From Aspidiotus rigidus (lineage: Eukaryota; Arthropoda; Insecta; Hemiptera; Diaspididae): a stretch of DNA of 64,000 bases. The notes under the pieces are model-generated. The model saw nothing but the letters and a program-made list of their open reading frames with translations, was not told the DNA's origin and did not search any database. Shown in pieces: positions 11,401 through 23,900 of this stretch. The translations under genes and the position numbers were made by a program. Each line of letters opens with the position of its first letter. Positions within the stretch are counted from its first letter, which is position 1. Where the stretch lies: positions 3,201,001-3,265,000 of the forward strand of contig JAVHKY010000030.1 of assembly GCA_035079385.1 (NCBI GenBank). The letters are read 5' to 3'.

Positions 11401-14400
11401 TATTTTCGTACTTCTTGGACTTGTAAAATTTTTATTTTCAATTCTTAGACTTTGAAATAATCTCATACTTCTTGGACTTGGAATTATTTTCCAATTGTTG
11501 GACTTGGAAATATTTTCCACTGTTGGATTTTGAAATATCTTCAACTGTTGAACTTGGAATTATTTTCAATTTGTAGAACTTTGAAATATTTTCCAATTGT
11601 TAGACTTTGAAATATTTTCATACTTCTTGGACTTGTAAAATTCTTCATTTTTTGATTGTCTCCCACAGTTGAAAATATTTCTAAATCCAAGAATTGAAAA
11701 TGAAAAATTTTACAAGTCCAAGAAGTCCGAAAATTTTTCGAAGTCCCGCGGTATCACTCTTACTCGCCTCTTACTCCGACTATGGCAGTAAACCGACGCG
11801 TTACCCCATCCCGGTTACATAAAAAATAAACTCGCAAGTCGGTCGTTCGGTCGTTTGCGGGAGTCCGCGGTGATATTTGGAAGAATGGAAACGGGTTATG
11901 GCAATAGAATTCACCATGTATCCTACAGTTGATAGGAACAACCAATAGCATTACCTACAAATAACGTCCACTAGATGTCGCCACTGTCAGATCACAATAG
12001 TCGGCATAACTTGGAGTTTCCAGTTTCCACGGTTGGTAGCCCTGTGTATAAAGGTGGTCATGGTTCAATTTGTATATCTCCAAACAGTTTTTCAATTCTG
12101 GTTTCCAATTTAAGTATGAGCTTTAGAAAAAATTGTTTATTTCAAAAAATGTTCTTTCGAAAATTCTCTACAACTTTGATTCTCACACTGTTCTTGATTA
12201 AAAGTCAAATCAGTTCAGAAAATGCGTTTGAACTAACGCATATATTATTTGGTTCATAAGAAAAAAATCCATGATCATCTTTGTAACTAGCGCTATCTAG
12301 TGTAGGTTACTTCGCCTATTATAAGTAAGCGAATAAGAATAAACATACTGAGTAAACTACAGATGTGACCAAGGATGAGAAAAAGGATCTTGGTGGGTAA
12401 AAAAATTGATTTTTCCAGATTACACCATGTGAAAGAGCGTGAGAAATTATGTAAAGAGCTATCATAAATAGGAAAATTGATTTTTTGCCCACTAAGGTCC
12501 CTTTTCTCATCCTTGGTCACGGCTTACATAGGCACGTGGCAGCGTGTCCCAAACAATTCGCGGAACCGTTCGAGTCCGCACGAACTAGGTTAAGATCGTG
12601 TCAAGAGTCGCGATCGCGTCGCAAGGTGCGCTATAATCGTAACATTCTGTCTTTGAAGAACTGTACTTGAATTTTTTTGCTATTTGTACATGTATGGTCC
12701 CTGCGTTATTTTAGTGTAATTTTTAGTAATTCTCAGTATGATGGGTAATCTTATCTTGAAATGCCATTTTGATCGTAGTATGAAGGGTTTTACAATGTAA
12801 AATATCTCAGCTATAATGGGTTTGCTCAATAAGTAGTCGTAAACAGAGCCATGATTTTGCTTTTTTCAACTGTCGCTGTAATCATCTTTCCCAGTTTTAA
12901 CAGCTATATTTCAACCAAAGTGCCTAGAAAAATATTCCTGATGTAATAAGGATTTATTACAGGGAAAATAACCCCAGTCAGAATTGTACGTGAAAGGTAG
13001 AAAAACGAGTATTTCTTTTCAGGACTTACGTGAAGTTTTGTGATTATCTTCGTCTCTAATATCTAGCATTAATTGGAGAAAATCTCCTCGATGTTCCGAC
13101 TCTTTTTGACGCAACTTTTCGGCGTCGTGTAACAAATTGAAGAAAAAATCCTCCATCTCTTTGGTTGTTGCTTTCAAGCCAAACCATTTCAACAATCCCG
13201 GGTTCAAGGCCAACAGAGTTTTTCTCATAATGCTCTTTACTCCGTTATCGCTCATCATTTTCCCGACTTTACGGTATAGAGAATCAGATTCCTCCAAGGT
13301 GTTAAATTCCAAACCAAACGCGCATTTGCCAATAACATCCAAAGCAAATCTAGCTATGACCTCCTTCACGTCCACAGCTTTGCCAGCTTTGCAGCGAGGT
13401 CTAAAAATGAAAATCGAACAAAGAATAAAAATACGAAAATTTGGTTTCTTGATTGTGTATCTACAGATTTATCTGAATATTTGCATTTATTTCATGTGGA
13501 TGAAACAAGAAGTTCACTAAAAATTCATTCCCACCAGTAGGCTAGTCTTAATGATTGTCGCGGTTTTCTTGAGAGAATTATTGACACCTTTAATATCTCT
13601 ATTGAACTTTCTTCCTAATTTGTATCCTTTTAAAAAACTTTGTGGTCTATCACCAGAGGAACTGGATCCCCTTGAAGAAACAGACGCGTGCGAGTTTACC
13701 CATGAATACCTGGGAATTGGGATAGTGATTTCGACTTATTATCAGGAACTTGAATAACGTTTGAGGTCTACCACTGAGGAGGCTTAAGATGTGGAGTCTC
13801 TTTTCTCATGATAAGTTCCTTGTGCCGCGAGTTTGTTACTTTCAATTATTTCTTACTGTAAACTCGCACATATTATTCGTTTTCTGTAAGAACTTACTTC
13901 GAATGAATTGTATCACTTATTCGAAAATTCGTGACGTCGGCGAGTACGAAAAATTATCCTCTGTGGTGAAGAAAAGGTCATAGGTTGTTACATTACTGAC
14001 TAATTTGGTCCAGCGAAACTAAATCGCTTTGAATTCATCACATGGAGACCCTTCCTATTACCCTACAAATTTTCTCCTCAATTCTTTGACGAGGTGAGTT
14101 ATTGTCGATTTTTGTGAAACTCGTTAGCCGACCTTCTCATGGCATTCCGGTTCCTACAAACAGGCTTACAAATTCCTAACTGTTTAGATCGTATCTTTTT
14201 TTTGCACAACCCTGCCTCTCATTGGCTTTATTGATGCCTCTTACCCTGGTTGTGAGACGCAATTTAGCAGTTTTCTACGCACCTGTGTACTTGAGACGCC
14301 GGAACTTCTTTTGAGGGGAGGGAGAGGGAAGAAAAAAATTTTAGCGATGGGCGGAAGTATCTTAAGATCTTGAAAAAATTTTGCGATGAGCTGTTCGACT

Positions 14401-16319
14401 TCGTGAAAACGTTAAAATTTATAAAAATTTCCACTATTGATGTTGTTGTCTCTTCTTTCAGTTAATTGAGCTCGCAGTTGTCTAAATCATTGCTTCATAT
14501 TGAATAAATATCTCGTGTATCAACAATAGCGTTTTTTAATTTGGGTCAAGGAAATGATACCAGAGAAAGAAGAAAAGTATTTGTAGAATATATAGTGATA
14601 GAATTTTTCCGCGTTCAATTAGGCTTGCGTCGGACAAATATTTTGAAATATACCGATTTACAAAACCGCTCGGTGATTACTCACCTGTATACTACTAGTG
14701 TTTGAGGTATTAAGCCTACAGATTCGAGAAAGCCCAATACAATGTTAATTTTTTCCATCAGAAACTCATCGAAAGCAATCGCAATAGCTGACATTCATAA
14801 GGAAAATAATGTACATCCTTATGTCTAGTAGTTAGTAATTAACTTTTACTTCTCAACAGTCGTAAATAGCCTTAGGCAGCCCCCTCGAAAGGGATTGTAA
14901 ATATCTTAGGATTACATATTTTATACGGAAAAAATGACGGCTTCCTTAACGAAGTTAAACGAGGAACGCAGGGAACCTGTTTTATGTTTCGAATGAGATT
15001 TGGTATTATCATATGGCTCGAGAGTCGAAATTTTTCCAAGTCCCTCTCCTATCATATATGGCTCGAGAGTCGAAATTTTTCTAAGTCCCCCTCCTATCAT
15101 ATATAGCTCGAGAGTCGAAATTTTTCTAAGTCCCCCTCCTATCATATATAGCTCGAGAGTCGAAATTTTTCTAAGTCCCCCTCCTATCATATATAGCTCG
15201 AGAGTCGAAATTTTTTCCAAGTCCCCCTCCTATCATATATAGCTCGAGAGTCGAAATTTTTTCTAAGTCCCCCTCCTATCATATATGGCTCGAGAGTCGA
15301 AATTTTTCTAAGTTTTTCGCTGGACGGCGGACGGCGGACGGCGCACGGCAGATTTCTCAAATAGCCCCCCATAAAACAGGTTCCCTGTTAATAATCTGTT
15401 AACACGCAGTCATCACCCGTCTCAGAATCGGCCACATCAGACTCACACATACCCATCTCATCTCTCATCTTATGCCTCTCTCATGTCCTCATTGCGAATC
15501 TGACCCCCCCCCCTATCCGTTCAACACATCTTATGCTGCCCCAACTTGATCCAACTCCGCAATTTCTTACCCATCCCTCACAACCATACAGAGGCACTAT
15601 CAGATGACTTCCCCTCCATCCCCAAAATATTCAACTTTCTACAAGAACCAAACTTCCTCTCACGCATCTAAACTCAATTTCACCGAGCTCATAGCCCCGA
15701 AGGCAGACTGCCAGCAGCTTGTAAATTAAAAACAGAAAAAGTGTACTTCAATCAGAATAGTGCATTAAATGACTGACCAGGTGTGATCTGGATCATCAAA
15801 AACAATAGCATCACGATTTTTTCAAATCTATCAACCTCACCTGAAGTGCTGTTCCACCATCATATCTGCGCACTCCTCAATTAGGGGAAACATCTTTTTT
15901 AGCTTGCTGGACGAGAAGGTAGATGATAATTTGTTTCTTACAATTTTCCATTCTTGTCCTTCTAGCGTGGCAACGCCGTACTTAAGTCGGGTTTCAACAG
16001 CGGTGAATTTTTGTCGATCGTGAAAATAGCTGAAATCTTTTATTGTTATTTGATGGATCAATTCGGGATCGCGTATGAATAAAATCGGCTTCATCATGTC
16101 ATAAATGCCAACATAATGTTCCTGTGGTTTACACCTTTTATAAATATCTTCGTATATTTCCTCTTGCAGACGACGCCCCAAGAGTAGGTCGAATGACGCC
16201 CCGAAGATTAGATTTGTGGGGACAGTAGTGACTCCGCGCTCGACCCAATAATTATTGCATTTTTTCACGTACAAACAGAACGCAATTACAGCGCATAGTA
16301 GTAAAAGAATAAAAAGCAT
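8402..16319 (-). CDS. Cytochrome P450, CYP6-like (clan 3), complete
   Basis: Five exons: 16319-15841, 13400-13030, 9472-9248, 8936-8685 and 8565-8402, giving 496 aa, the usual P450 length. All junctions are GT-AG and phases agree. It is a haem-thiolate monooxygenase anchored in the endoplasmic reticulum; CYP6 enzymes typically oxidise plant compounds and insecticides. It has an N-terminal membrane anchor (MLFILLLLCAVIAF), helix C WKIVR (W124, R128), I-helix AGHDPASS (301-308), K-helix ELLR (359-362, split by an intron), FDPERF, and haem loop PFGSGPRMCIG with ligand Cys441. An upstream in-frame TTG codon (16331) exists; I chose the ATG at 16319 because it opens directly into the anchor. Oddity: the threonine normally found in AGxxT is Pro305. 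Introns 1 (2.4 kb) and 2 (3.6 kb) are packed with repeats. CYP6 is assigned by sequence style; another clan 3 family is possible. Confidence 0.9.
9600..9840. repeat. Composite minisatellite fragment in P450 intron 2
   Basis: Degenerate copies of the 45-bp unit seen clearly at 15.0-15.3 kb (words such as ATATATGATAGGA, CTCGAGCCATATATGA, AAAATTTCGACTCT), in mixed orientation. Confidence 0.6.
10131..10282. mobile_element. Short hairpin MITE-like element
   Basis: The ends are inverted copies: CCCGTCTACAGAAACC...GGCTTAG on the left and CTAAGCC...TTTCTGTAGACGGG on the right, about 28 bp each with a few mismatches. The palindrome gives mirrored open frames on both strands that are not genes. No convincing target duplication was seen. 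Confidence 0.6.
10890..11990. repeat. Nested inverted-repeat element in P450 intron 2
   Basis: The outer arms pair about 11005-11075 with 11840-11905 (AACCCGTTTCC, TTCTTCCAAAT, GCGGACTCC, GAACGACCGAA and complements). The inner arms pair 11335-11400 with 11745-11820 (GATGGGGTAACGCGTC, GAGTAAGAGTGAT, GCGGGACTT). The core, 11400-11740, is a run of degenerate repeats around TTGGACTTTGAAATATTTTC. The flanks share ATCCTACAGTTGATA and ACAACCAATAG as direct copies near 10968 and 11920. No coding capacity. Probably a foldback-type element. Confidence 0.7.
12365..12520. mobile_element. 156-bp hairpin MITE
   Basis: About 50-bp terminal inverted repeats begin GTGACCAAGGATGAGAAAA and end with the complement TTTTCTCATCCTTGGTCAC. 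They continue imperfectly to the AAAATTGATTTTT words on each side. A ~55-bp loop separates them. It lies in P450 intron 2 and is non-coding. Confidence 0.8.
14930..15386. mobile_element. Composite MITE with 45-bp minisatellite core
   Basis: It is bounded by CAGGGAACCTGTTTTATG (about 14967) and CATAAAACAGGTTCCCTG (about 15370), an 18-bp inverted pair. The left end is preceded by GGCTTCCTTAACGAAG, which also recurs at 31.33 kb. The core (about 15005-15310) is seven copies of a 45-bp unit containing CTCGAGAGTCGAAATTTTT and CCCCCTCCTATCATATAT. Because 45 is divisible by three, the array produces false open frames on both strands. It lies in P450 intron 1. Confidence 0.8.
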
Positions 16320-17954
16320 CGCGACAATCAATATTCCAACTTTAAGCGGAACAAAAATAGACTGCGTTGATCACAGTCGGAATGTTGGATAGACTCAATA
16401 TAGAATATAATGCATGCAAGTATGATTATTTATTTTAGGTTGTACCATTTGATACAAATGAATCCAAACACAGTTGATTAAATAGCATCAAAAAAGTTCT
16501 ACATAATTTTGCAGTATACAACTACACAATGTTACTTGTAACAAAGATACTTATAGAAGAGAATCTGGCGAGCATCGGTAGAGTTGAACAGAGGCGTAGT
16601 TCTACTTTTTCTTTTCTCTCTCACCTCTCTACTCGCAGTTTTCTAAGGAAATGAATAATTGGTGTAAGGAAAAAATGCAGGATACACGTAACTACTGTGT
16701 CTATTGAAAGAAGTTAGCGTACATCATAATAATGTTTTGCAAGGGTCACACATGATTAGTGTGCACGTTATTCAAATATCTAAGTAAGTAAAAAATATTG
16801 ACGTTTGAAGTATCATAACGAGGACGAATTTGGAAGAAAGGCGTCCCTTTAATGTTTCTTCTATTGAACGCATAGCCTTATGTCGACCACTGAAAAGGAA
16901 ACAAATTTTTTGAGCTATGAAAGGGGAGAAACTTTGAAAAATTTCAACCATCTAGTTTTAAATGTGCACAAGAGGGAAATTAACTAGTAGTCCAGGAAAA
17001 ATGGAATTCAGGACAAAGGTCTCCCTGCTGAAATTTGTTCCTTGTGTTCGTTTGTACATGGTGAAAGTTCATCGCCCCTAAATCCATGAAAGGCATGAAC
17101 GTGTGTAAAATTTTGGTTTTTCACATTTTTATGCTTCCTAGCGAAAAATATAACGATACAAAAACTGTCCCTCATGAAATTTCTGGTAATTTGATACCGT
17201 ATTTGACCCCTAAACGTTGAACGCTTTAGACTGAAAGACGTGGCAACTTGTGGACAATCCTGTTTTTCGGTTCATATGTACAAGTAAAGACACAAAATAT
17301 TCTGTTTTTTTTTTTTTTTTTTCTCGAGAAATATGCTCCCTAGTGAAAATTATAGGTCACAAAAGTTGCTCCTCATAAAATTTCCTGTAATTTGAAACTA
17401 TATTTGACCCCTCAAAGTTGAACGCTTCAAGCTGTAGGGGCTGATGACTTATAAAAAATTATTTACCTTCTCTTTCTGTGGATTTTACCGAGCAACATAC
17501 GAACAAACTAGCTATTAATTAGTCTTTTGAGATGAGCCCAACCTACAAAAATGCTGAAATTGGAATTTGTTGAAATTGAGTTCTTGTGGCACTCCATAAT
17601 AATAAAGGTAAAACCTTCTGTCCTGATTTTTAAATCTCATGATAATGAAGATGAAGAATTGAAGACACAGCTTTTTTCCATTAATTCTCCTTTCTCCAGT
17701 ATTTTGTGCAAGCCTTATGTTTCCTTCTATTACACATGTGAAAAAATTATAAACTTTTGAAATGAATGTGAACTAGCAAAACTGTTTCTAGGAGTATTTT
17801 TCACGCTGAACACAATGCCATTGACCGTTTTTTTACTATCTCCTCTAGCTTTCTTACAAATTGTAAAAATTACTTGACACTGACACTTTTGGAATACTGT
17901 ATTGTATCATTACAAACCCAAAACGAAGTATACAGTAGTGTTGCTCATATTTTC
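16320..17954. other. Upstream region of the P450; one direct repeat, no gene
   Basis: The 5' flank of the P450. A degenerate direct repeat of about 95 bp is present near 17140-17232 and 17342-17432 (shared words TTTGACCCCT and GTTGAACGCTT). A 20-T run lies near 17303. No gene or clear TATA box was found. Confidence 0.5.
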
Positions 17955-19310
17955 CTTTAGAACACAAAATATTTTTCTTTAATTAGCTCTCATGGTTACA
18001 GTAGTGATCTACTCATTTTTGTGAGAGTCATTTCCTGATCAAATAAAGGGGAAATCAGTTGTGCGCGCATGCGCAGGGGCAAATTATCCTCATATTCCAT
18101 TTAGGATTCCGACAGCCTACGAAGGATACATTAGACATCCATATGTTCGAATATCTATGCGCTAATCCCGCGTGGTCATTCAGTGGCAGGCCGCAGCGTC
18201 AGCTATAGCCCAGCTAAAATAACCGCACGGGATTGGTTGTGTTCTCCAGGCCGACTTATGGCAGGCCATGAGTGGGAAGCCCAAAAAAAAGGCCGTTTTC
18301 AATTTCTCGCTTTTTCCGATAAGGACCTCGAGAGCTCCTTATTTCCAACAGAATGTAAACCTTGAGTACGAGCGCTTCAACTCTCGTGGGTCGTTCACCA
18401 ATGATTCATGTTTACTTCCTCTAACGTTTCTAGGGAGCTCGAGAGCAGATAAAATGGACTTCCATTTTGTTTGTAACTTACTTTTTAGCTGATGGCTTTT
18501 CTACTTACTTCATAGACCGATTCCCCGTGACGTCCACACCTTTAATTTCTGGTGTATGCTTGTTCTCTGCTGCCGGCTTTGGGGCAGCCAATTTACATTC
18601 CCATAAGAATACACAGGAAACATTTCGATCATTCACTAATATTCAAAAACAAGAAGTAACTCAGCAATCGAAGCTACATTTTTGAATTCTACAGAACTTC
18701 TAGATTTTGAATAGAGATCTCTAATACATAGGAAACGGCTTGTTTTTGAATAGTTGTAGGTGATCGAATCGTTCCCTGTTTATTCTTATGGAAATCGATA
18801 TCATGGTTGGCCCAATAATCGTAATATCGATTACAAATATGGGTACTTTGACTCACCATCACTCACTGTTATCAACACTCTGACGTCATTGTGGAATCGG
18901 TCTATTTTTGGTAAACAAACACTCGACGGCGCGGCTAGTGGCTCGGTGTCAATTATGATAGAAAAATCACATGGAGCCGCTAGCCACGCCGTCGAGTTTT
19001 TGTTTACTAAAAATACAGTCAGTAGAGAATCCGTCAGCTAAAAAGTAAGTTATAACCAAAGTGGATGTCCATTTTACCCGCTCTCGAGCTCCTTAACGTT
19101 TCTTGCCTGTTTGTGTTCGTAGAATTGCCATTTTGACATCCTCTGTTCATTTCGGGTCAATGACGTCATACCTTAGTATTGCGTGAATCAGTGTGACCAG
19201 GATGAACCTCATGAATTTCCCCTTTCAAATATCTGCATTTGATAATGAAATGACTCTCAGAAAAATAAGTAGATCGCTGTAACCATGAGAGCTAATCGAA
19301 GGAAAGAGAA
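17955..19310. mobile_element. Long inverted-repeat (foldback-like) element with central hairpin
   Basis: The outer arms pair 17960-18065 with 19205-19305 (TTAGCTCTCATGGTTACAG, GTGAGAGTCATTTC and complements). The next arms pair 18435-18520 with 19025-19095 (GAGCTCGAGAGC, AAAATGGAC, CTTACTTTTTAGCTGA). The centre, 18907-19010, is a strong hairpin: AAACAAACACTCGACGGCG against CGCCGTCGAGTTTTTGTTT. No transposase was seen. It lies between the P450 and the transporter. Confidence 0.7.
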
Positions 19311-20918
19311 TATAAGAATTTTTAATCCAAAAGTGTGAGCGTAGAGAAGGAAGAAGCGATGCAAGAAACATACAACATTCGCTTTTCTAATATGTATAGA
19401 GAAAAATGGAAAACAGGTGGTTAATAGCACAGGTCCACGATGTCCATATGCAGTCTCCTAGACCTTCGGCAGATGGTGTGAGTATGGAGAGGAACTGTGC
19501 CGTAGAAAAAGACAGAAGAACAACAAAAATCATACCTGCGACCGGTCACCCCACGAGGTTTTTCTTCCAAACGATCTCGGCCCCTCTTACCTTCGGCAGA
19601 AGGAGTTGCCATGGATAAATTATGCGCACACTGTCATCGTAGCCGACCAAATTCGGTTATTGCAATTGATGGCCTAAACAATAGTAGTACGAATACGGAA
19701 ACTTCCTTCAAGAGTGAAAAAGTCGAGAGTACGACATAGGTTCGAGATTGTCTTTTGTAATTAGTACGGTCAGAGTTATTCAAATTTCGAACAAGGCGAG
19801 CTCAAGCGGAGCGTTTCTATCGATAAAACAAAAAGAAAACTCGCAGACTATACTTCGTCAGCTGCTCGGATTGCATTCGTTAACATCCTGTTCTATGAGA
19901 ATTTTTTTGTTCTCACTTTTTCTAAATAAAGATTAAAATTTGTACCTAAGCTCTAAATTCCATATTTATCAGTTTCCCCTCATCAGATATAGCTCAATAT
20001 TCGAATTTTTTCCAAATTCCTTTCCTATCATAGCTTGAAAGTCGAAATTTTTACCAAGTCTCCTCTCATCGCCTACAGCTTCGAGGTTATTTTCCAAGTT
20101 CCTTTTCCATCATAATAGCTTGAAAGTCGAATTTTTTTCAAGTTCCGGTCCTATCTCATGCCACCTGTAGCTCTGACGTCGAAATTTTTCTATGCCTCAC
20201 GCTTTTCCGGACGGCGCCCTTCATATTTTTTCAATCCCCCCCCCCACCCCTTCATAAAACAGGTTCCCCGTTGAAAACGAATGAAAAATTTGAATTTCCA
20301 CCGGACGAAAAGACCAACATTCAGGACAGCTTATTAAGAAGGACAAGTTTGAATTCACCTAACGCCGACCTTGCACGCGTTCCTTTGGGAACAACCCCCG
20401 AGACCTGATCACCCTATAACAAACACTTTTACGTCCATTCTTGTGGTATAAAAAATTGTCTTCAGACATTTCTGCTGAAGTAAAGTTTGAAAATCTGCTT
20501 CAGTGTTTTGTATTAAAAAATGAGTAACACATTTGAGAGAAAAGTACATTTCATACGCCGGTAAAAATTATTCAGAATCAAGAGAATTGAAATCGTTTAC
20601 TACCCGGCTTTATAAACAACATTTTGAGCACAAGTATTTTTGTAATCAAGAATGAGTCGAGTTTGAGGTATTTTTGAAACATTTTCTCTTCCTTCATTCG
20701 CTGTGGTGACGATCATCATCCTTATCGACTGGGTATAAGATTTGCAGTTCAGAACCCAGCATTTTTCGTATCACAGTCATTTCTTCTTTCTTTACTATAA
20801 TTGTTCATAATAATTGACGGCCATGCTCTTTTGTTTCGGCAGACTTCTTATCACCTGAAACGAAAAGAAATGTCATTAGACTAATATTCCGATTTTTAAT
20901 TACCGTCAGAATTGTTAT
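19311..20918. other. Intergenic; composite repeat remnant at 19970-20275
   Basis: 19970-20275 holds degenerate GAAAGTCGAAATTTTT minisatellite units. It ends in CATAAAACAGGTTCCCCG, the border word of the composite MITE family. The remainder holds the transporter 3' untranslated region and no recognisable gene. Confidence 0.55.
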
Positions 20919-23900
20919 TCAAATCCGCGTACTGATGCCATAATTTTTCACTATGGGTGCACGAGGAGTATTCCACTTCTGCAATGTTGAAGAACCGAAA
21001 AGAATATATATTAGGTTTGTTCCGAACATGATTCCGCTCGTAAAGAGAAATACTGATTTCCATTCCGAGTGCGAGGTCTAGGAAATAAGAAAAAAAGAAT
21101 CTATCATTCAACTAAGCGTGTTTGGAAAATAAATTGATTGAAATACAAAAAAAGCTAACCGCGTCTTGAACCATCCAGCCAACAGTCAAGGGCGCAATAA
21201 GAGAGGCGAGATTTGAGATAGAATTCGTCATACCCATCATGGTACCGCAAAAATTGGGTGACAAATCGAGATGATTGGTCATGAACCCGAGGTAGATAGC
21301 AGAGTTTAATGTGATTGTAATAATTAGAATACCAATTACTTCCATTACTTCCTCCGTCTTCCACCAAGCGAGAACCAAAAAACCAAGGCTACAACCCCAC
21401 ATCCCTGCGAATAAGAGAAATACCGAATTACAAAAGATCCATTTGCCAATTTCCAGTCTTTCGGTGGATTCATTCAATCCTGAGCAATTCATTAATATTA
21501 TGCTTGTAAACAACTTATGAAGAAGCGAATCAACTCACCTGTGGTTGTAAAAATCTTACGGAGGACAGTTTTCGACATCGAATAATTGTTACTGACGTGA
21601 ACTGAGATCCACGAGTACACGAATATCGACGACCATGCGCACAAGTACGGTAGAGAGGATAAGAGACCATTCTGCGATTGAAAAACAAACATTAAAAAGT
21701 TTTGGAGTGACGTGGAAGAAGAGGAACGGAAGAGAGTTACGATTTGCGAGGCCAAGATTTTCATCTCTCCAGGTGTGACCTTGGTCTACGTTAAGAATTT
21801 TACAAGACTAGATACGTTCAGAGCGGTAGGATTGTGAGACGACGAAAAACGTGCAAGTTTTTGCTCCTTTCCAGTAGTTTGATTCTGAAACTTCTCGCGT
21901 ACGAGACGGTCGCCGAGTCACTGAGGAATGCAAAAACTGAAGACCGTTTTTCGTATACTATACTGAGGGACCTCAATATTCTGAAGGCCTAGGGGTGGAG
22001 TCCTTCTAGTGACGTCTTGGAGCAACTAATTCGTGCCATCTGCTGAGTATTTATACTTGACCGAGGGATATCTAGTTCATTCGGTGACGTCGAAAGGTGG
22101 GCAATTCGTGACGTCATCAGAGGTACTGTTAGAATACTTCATCTGTGAGTACCAAGTCTTTCTAACGCTTTACAGAAGAGGACCTCCAAAACATTTGACC
22201 TTAGGAAGGTGTGACGTCATCGTAGGACTTAATCGATTTGAACTCTTTCCTTTTTTTCGTTTAGGCATTGGTAATTCGGTTCGAAGCGTACCTTTTTGAT
22301 ATTCACACCAAGTACGGAATTCATATAATTCGGTAATTGTGTCAACAATAACCAATAACCCAAATTATGTCCCGCGTGTACAATCAAAATAGCCCATAGA
22401 GGTTTCGACAACAATATTTTTGTCCACGGAGTTTTCGGTTTCTGAAAAGAACAAAATTAGAACTTCAGTATGACTTTAATTGATGATTAAAATGAGAACT
22501 CGTGTTTGAAGGAAACTAGCACTCAGTTTTTCATGGTACTAAAACCGCGCAATAGAAGATCAGTCATTGTGCGAGGGGTAAGGATTTCGATCCGTGGATT
22601 TTGAAGAGTGGAGTCAAAGTGATTGGGTTTTTGGATGGCAGGGAAATTATTTGGAGTGCAGAGTGGGAGAGAGAATGTGACACAAAAAACTGCATGTTAT
22701 TCTACACCTCCTTCTTGATCTTCAATCAATATTTTTGTTAAGATACGCCTATTGGTACGACACCTCATTATTAAGTTAGAGAATACGGGCGTAAAACCTT
22801 TATCAACTGGTCTTCGTTCTTGAATCCTGTATCGATGTAAAGCTTTTCGTCTTCTGTGATGCTGCGACAACTGTCTGGAGAACTTGCTCCTATCCATAAC
22901 CATAATAGAACCCACACCAACCCGATACCACCGGTGACGTAAAATATGGATGGCCATCCAGCGCTACTTGACGCCAAAATACCTGATACCGGCAACGCTA
23001 TAACTGTACCCATTTTTCCACCTGCGCAGAGTTCAATATAAATAAATTAGGGTCAAGAAATGTTTCGAGAATCTGTTTCATGGGTAAAAGAACATCGGTA
23101 ACCTTGAGATTCAGAGAAAAACTTCGGTGTTCATGAACGAAAGTTAATTGAAGGATGCAGACGAAAATTTTCCAAGTCACTTATTCAGCCTACCTGCAGA
23201 ATTTTTCCATGTCTCCCCCCTCCTCTCATTCTAATGCAGTACGTGTTTTTCAAGTCTCATTTCTATGAAGGCTCAGAATTCTTCTGGTTCCTCCCCGACA
23301 GGAGCTCAAATTTTCTTCGATTTACTCACCTGTAGTGGTTCAGAGCTCAGAATTTTCTCAAATTGCTCTTCTTCTTTCTTGTATCCACCCCAGGGTAATT
23401 AAATCCCTTTCCTTCCCTTATAAATAACAAAAATATCCCGTTTTCTCATTTTTTCTTTCGATGGTAAAATTTTTTCAACTTTTCTTCGTAAATATATATT
23501 GAATGGTTGAAATTTATACAAGTCCTCCTTTCCCTCTTTATGAACTTTGCTCAAAGGTCTAAATTCTTTCAAGTTCACCTCTTCACATGTATGGTTCGAT
23601 GTTCGACATTTTTTCAAATCCATGAAGTAGGTCAGAGCACCTCCCTCGAAATTATTTTTTACCGGAATGACTGGGGGAAAATTTTTTAAAAGGATTCCTC
23701 ATGAAACAAGTCTTCCAAAGATGTTCAAGATAAAACCGTATCTTTTATTCATTCTCGTTAAGATTTCTTGGATTCCTCCATTAAATCTTAGTTCATTGTT
23801 TCTCAACCGATGTGCCGCGACATTTTGATCAAAAACTTGAATTAACATGATTTGAATTTTTTCGATTTACTCGAAAAAATAATCATAAGCACTATCTGAT

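Noticed and set aside
14921..15372. Frames of 60-99 codons with 15-residue repeats
   Set aside because: Produced by the 45-bp minisatellite, whose length is divisible by three and which lacks stops on both strands.
22229..22299. Plus-strand frame ending near 22299
   Set aside because: Shadow of transporter exon 22441-22292 and its intron.
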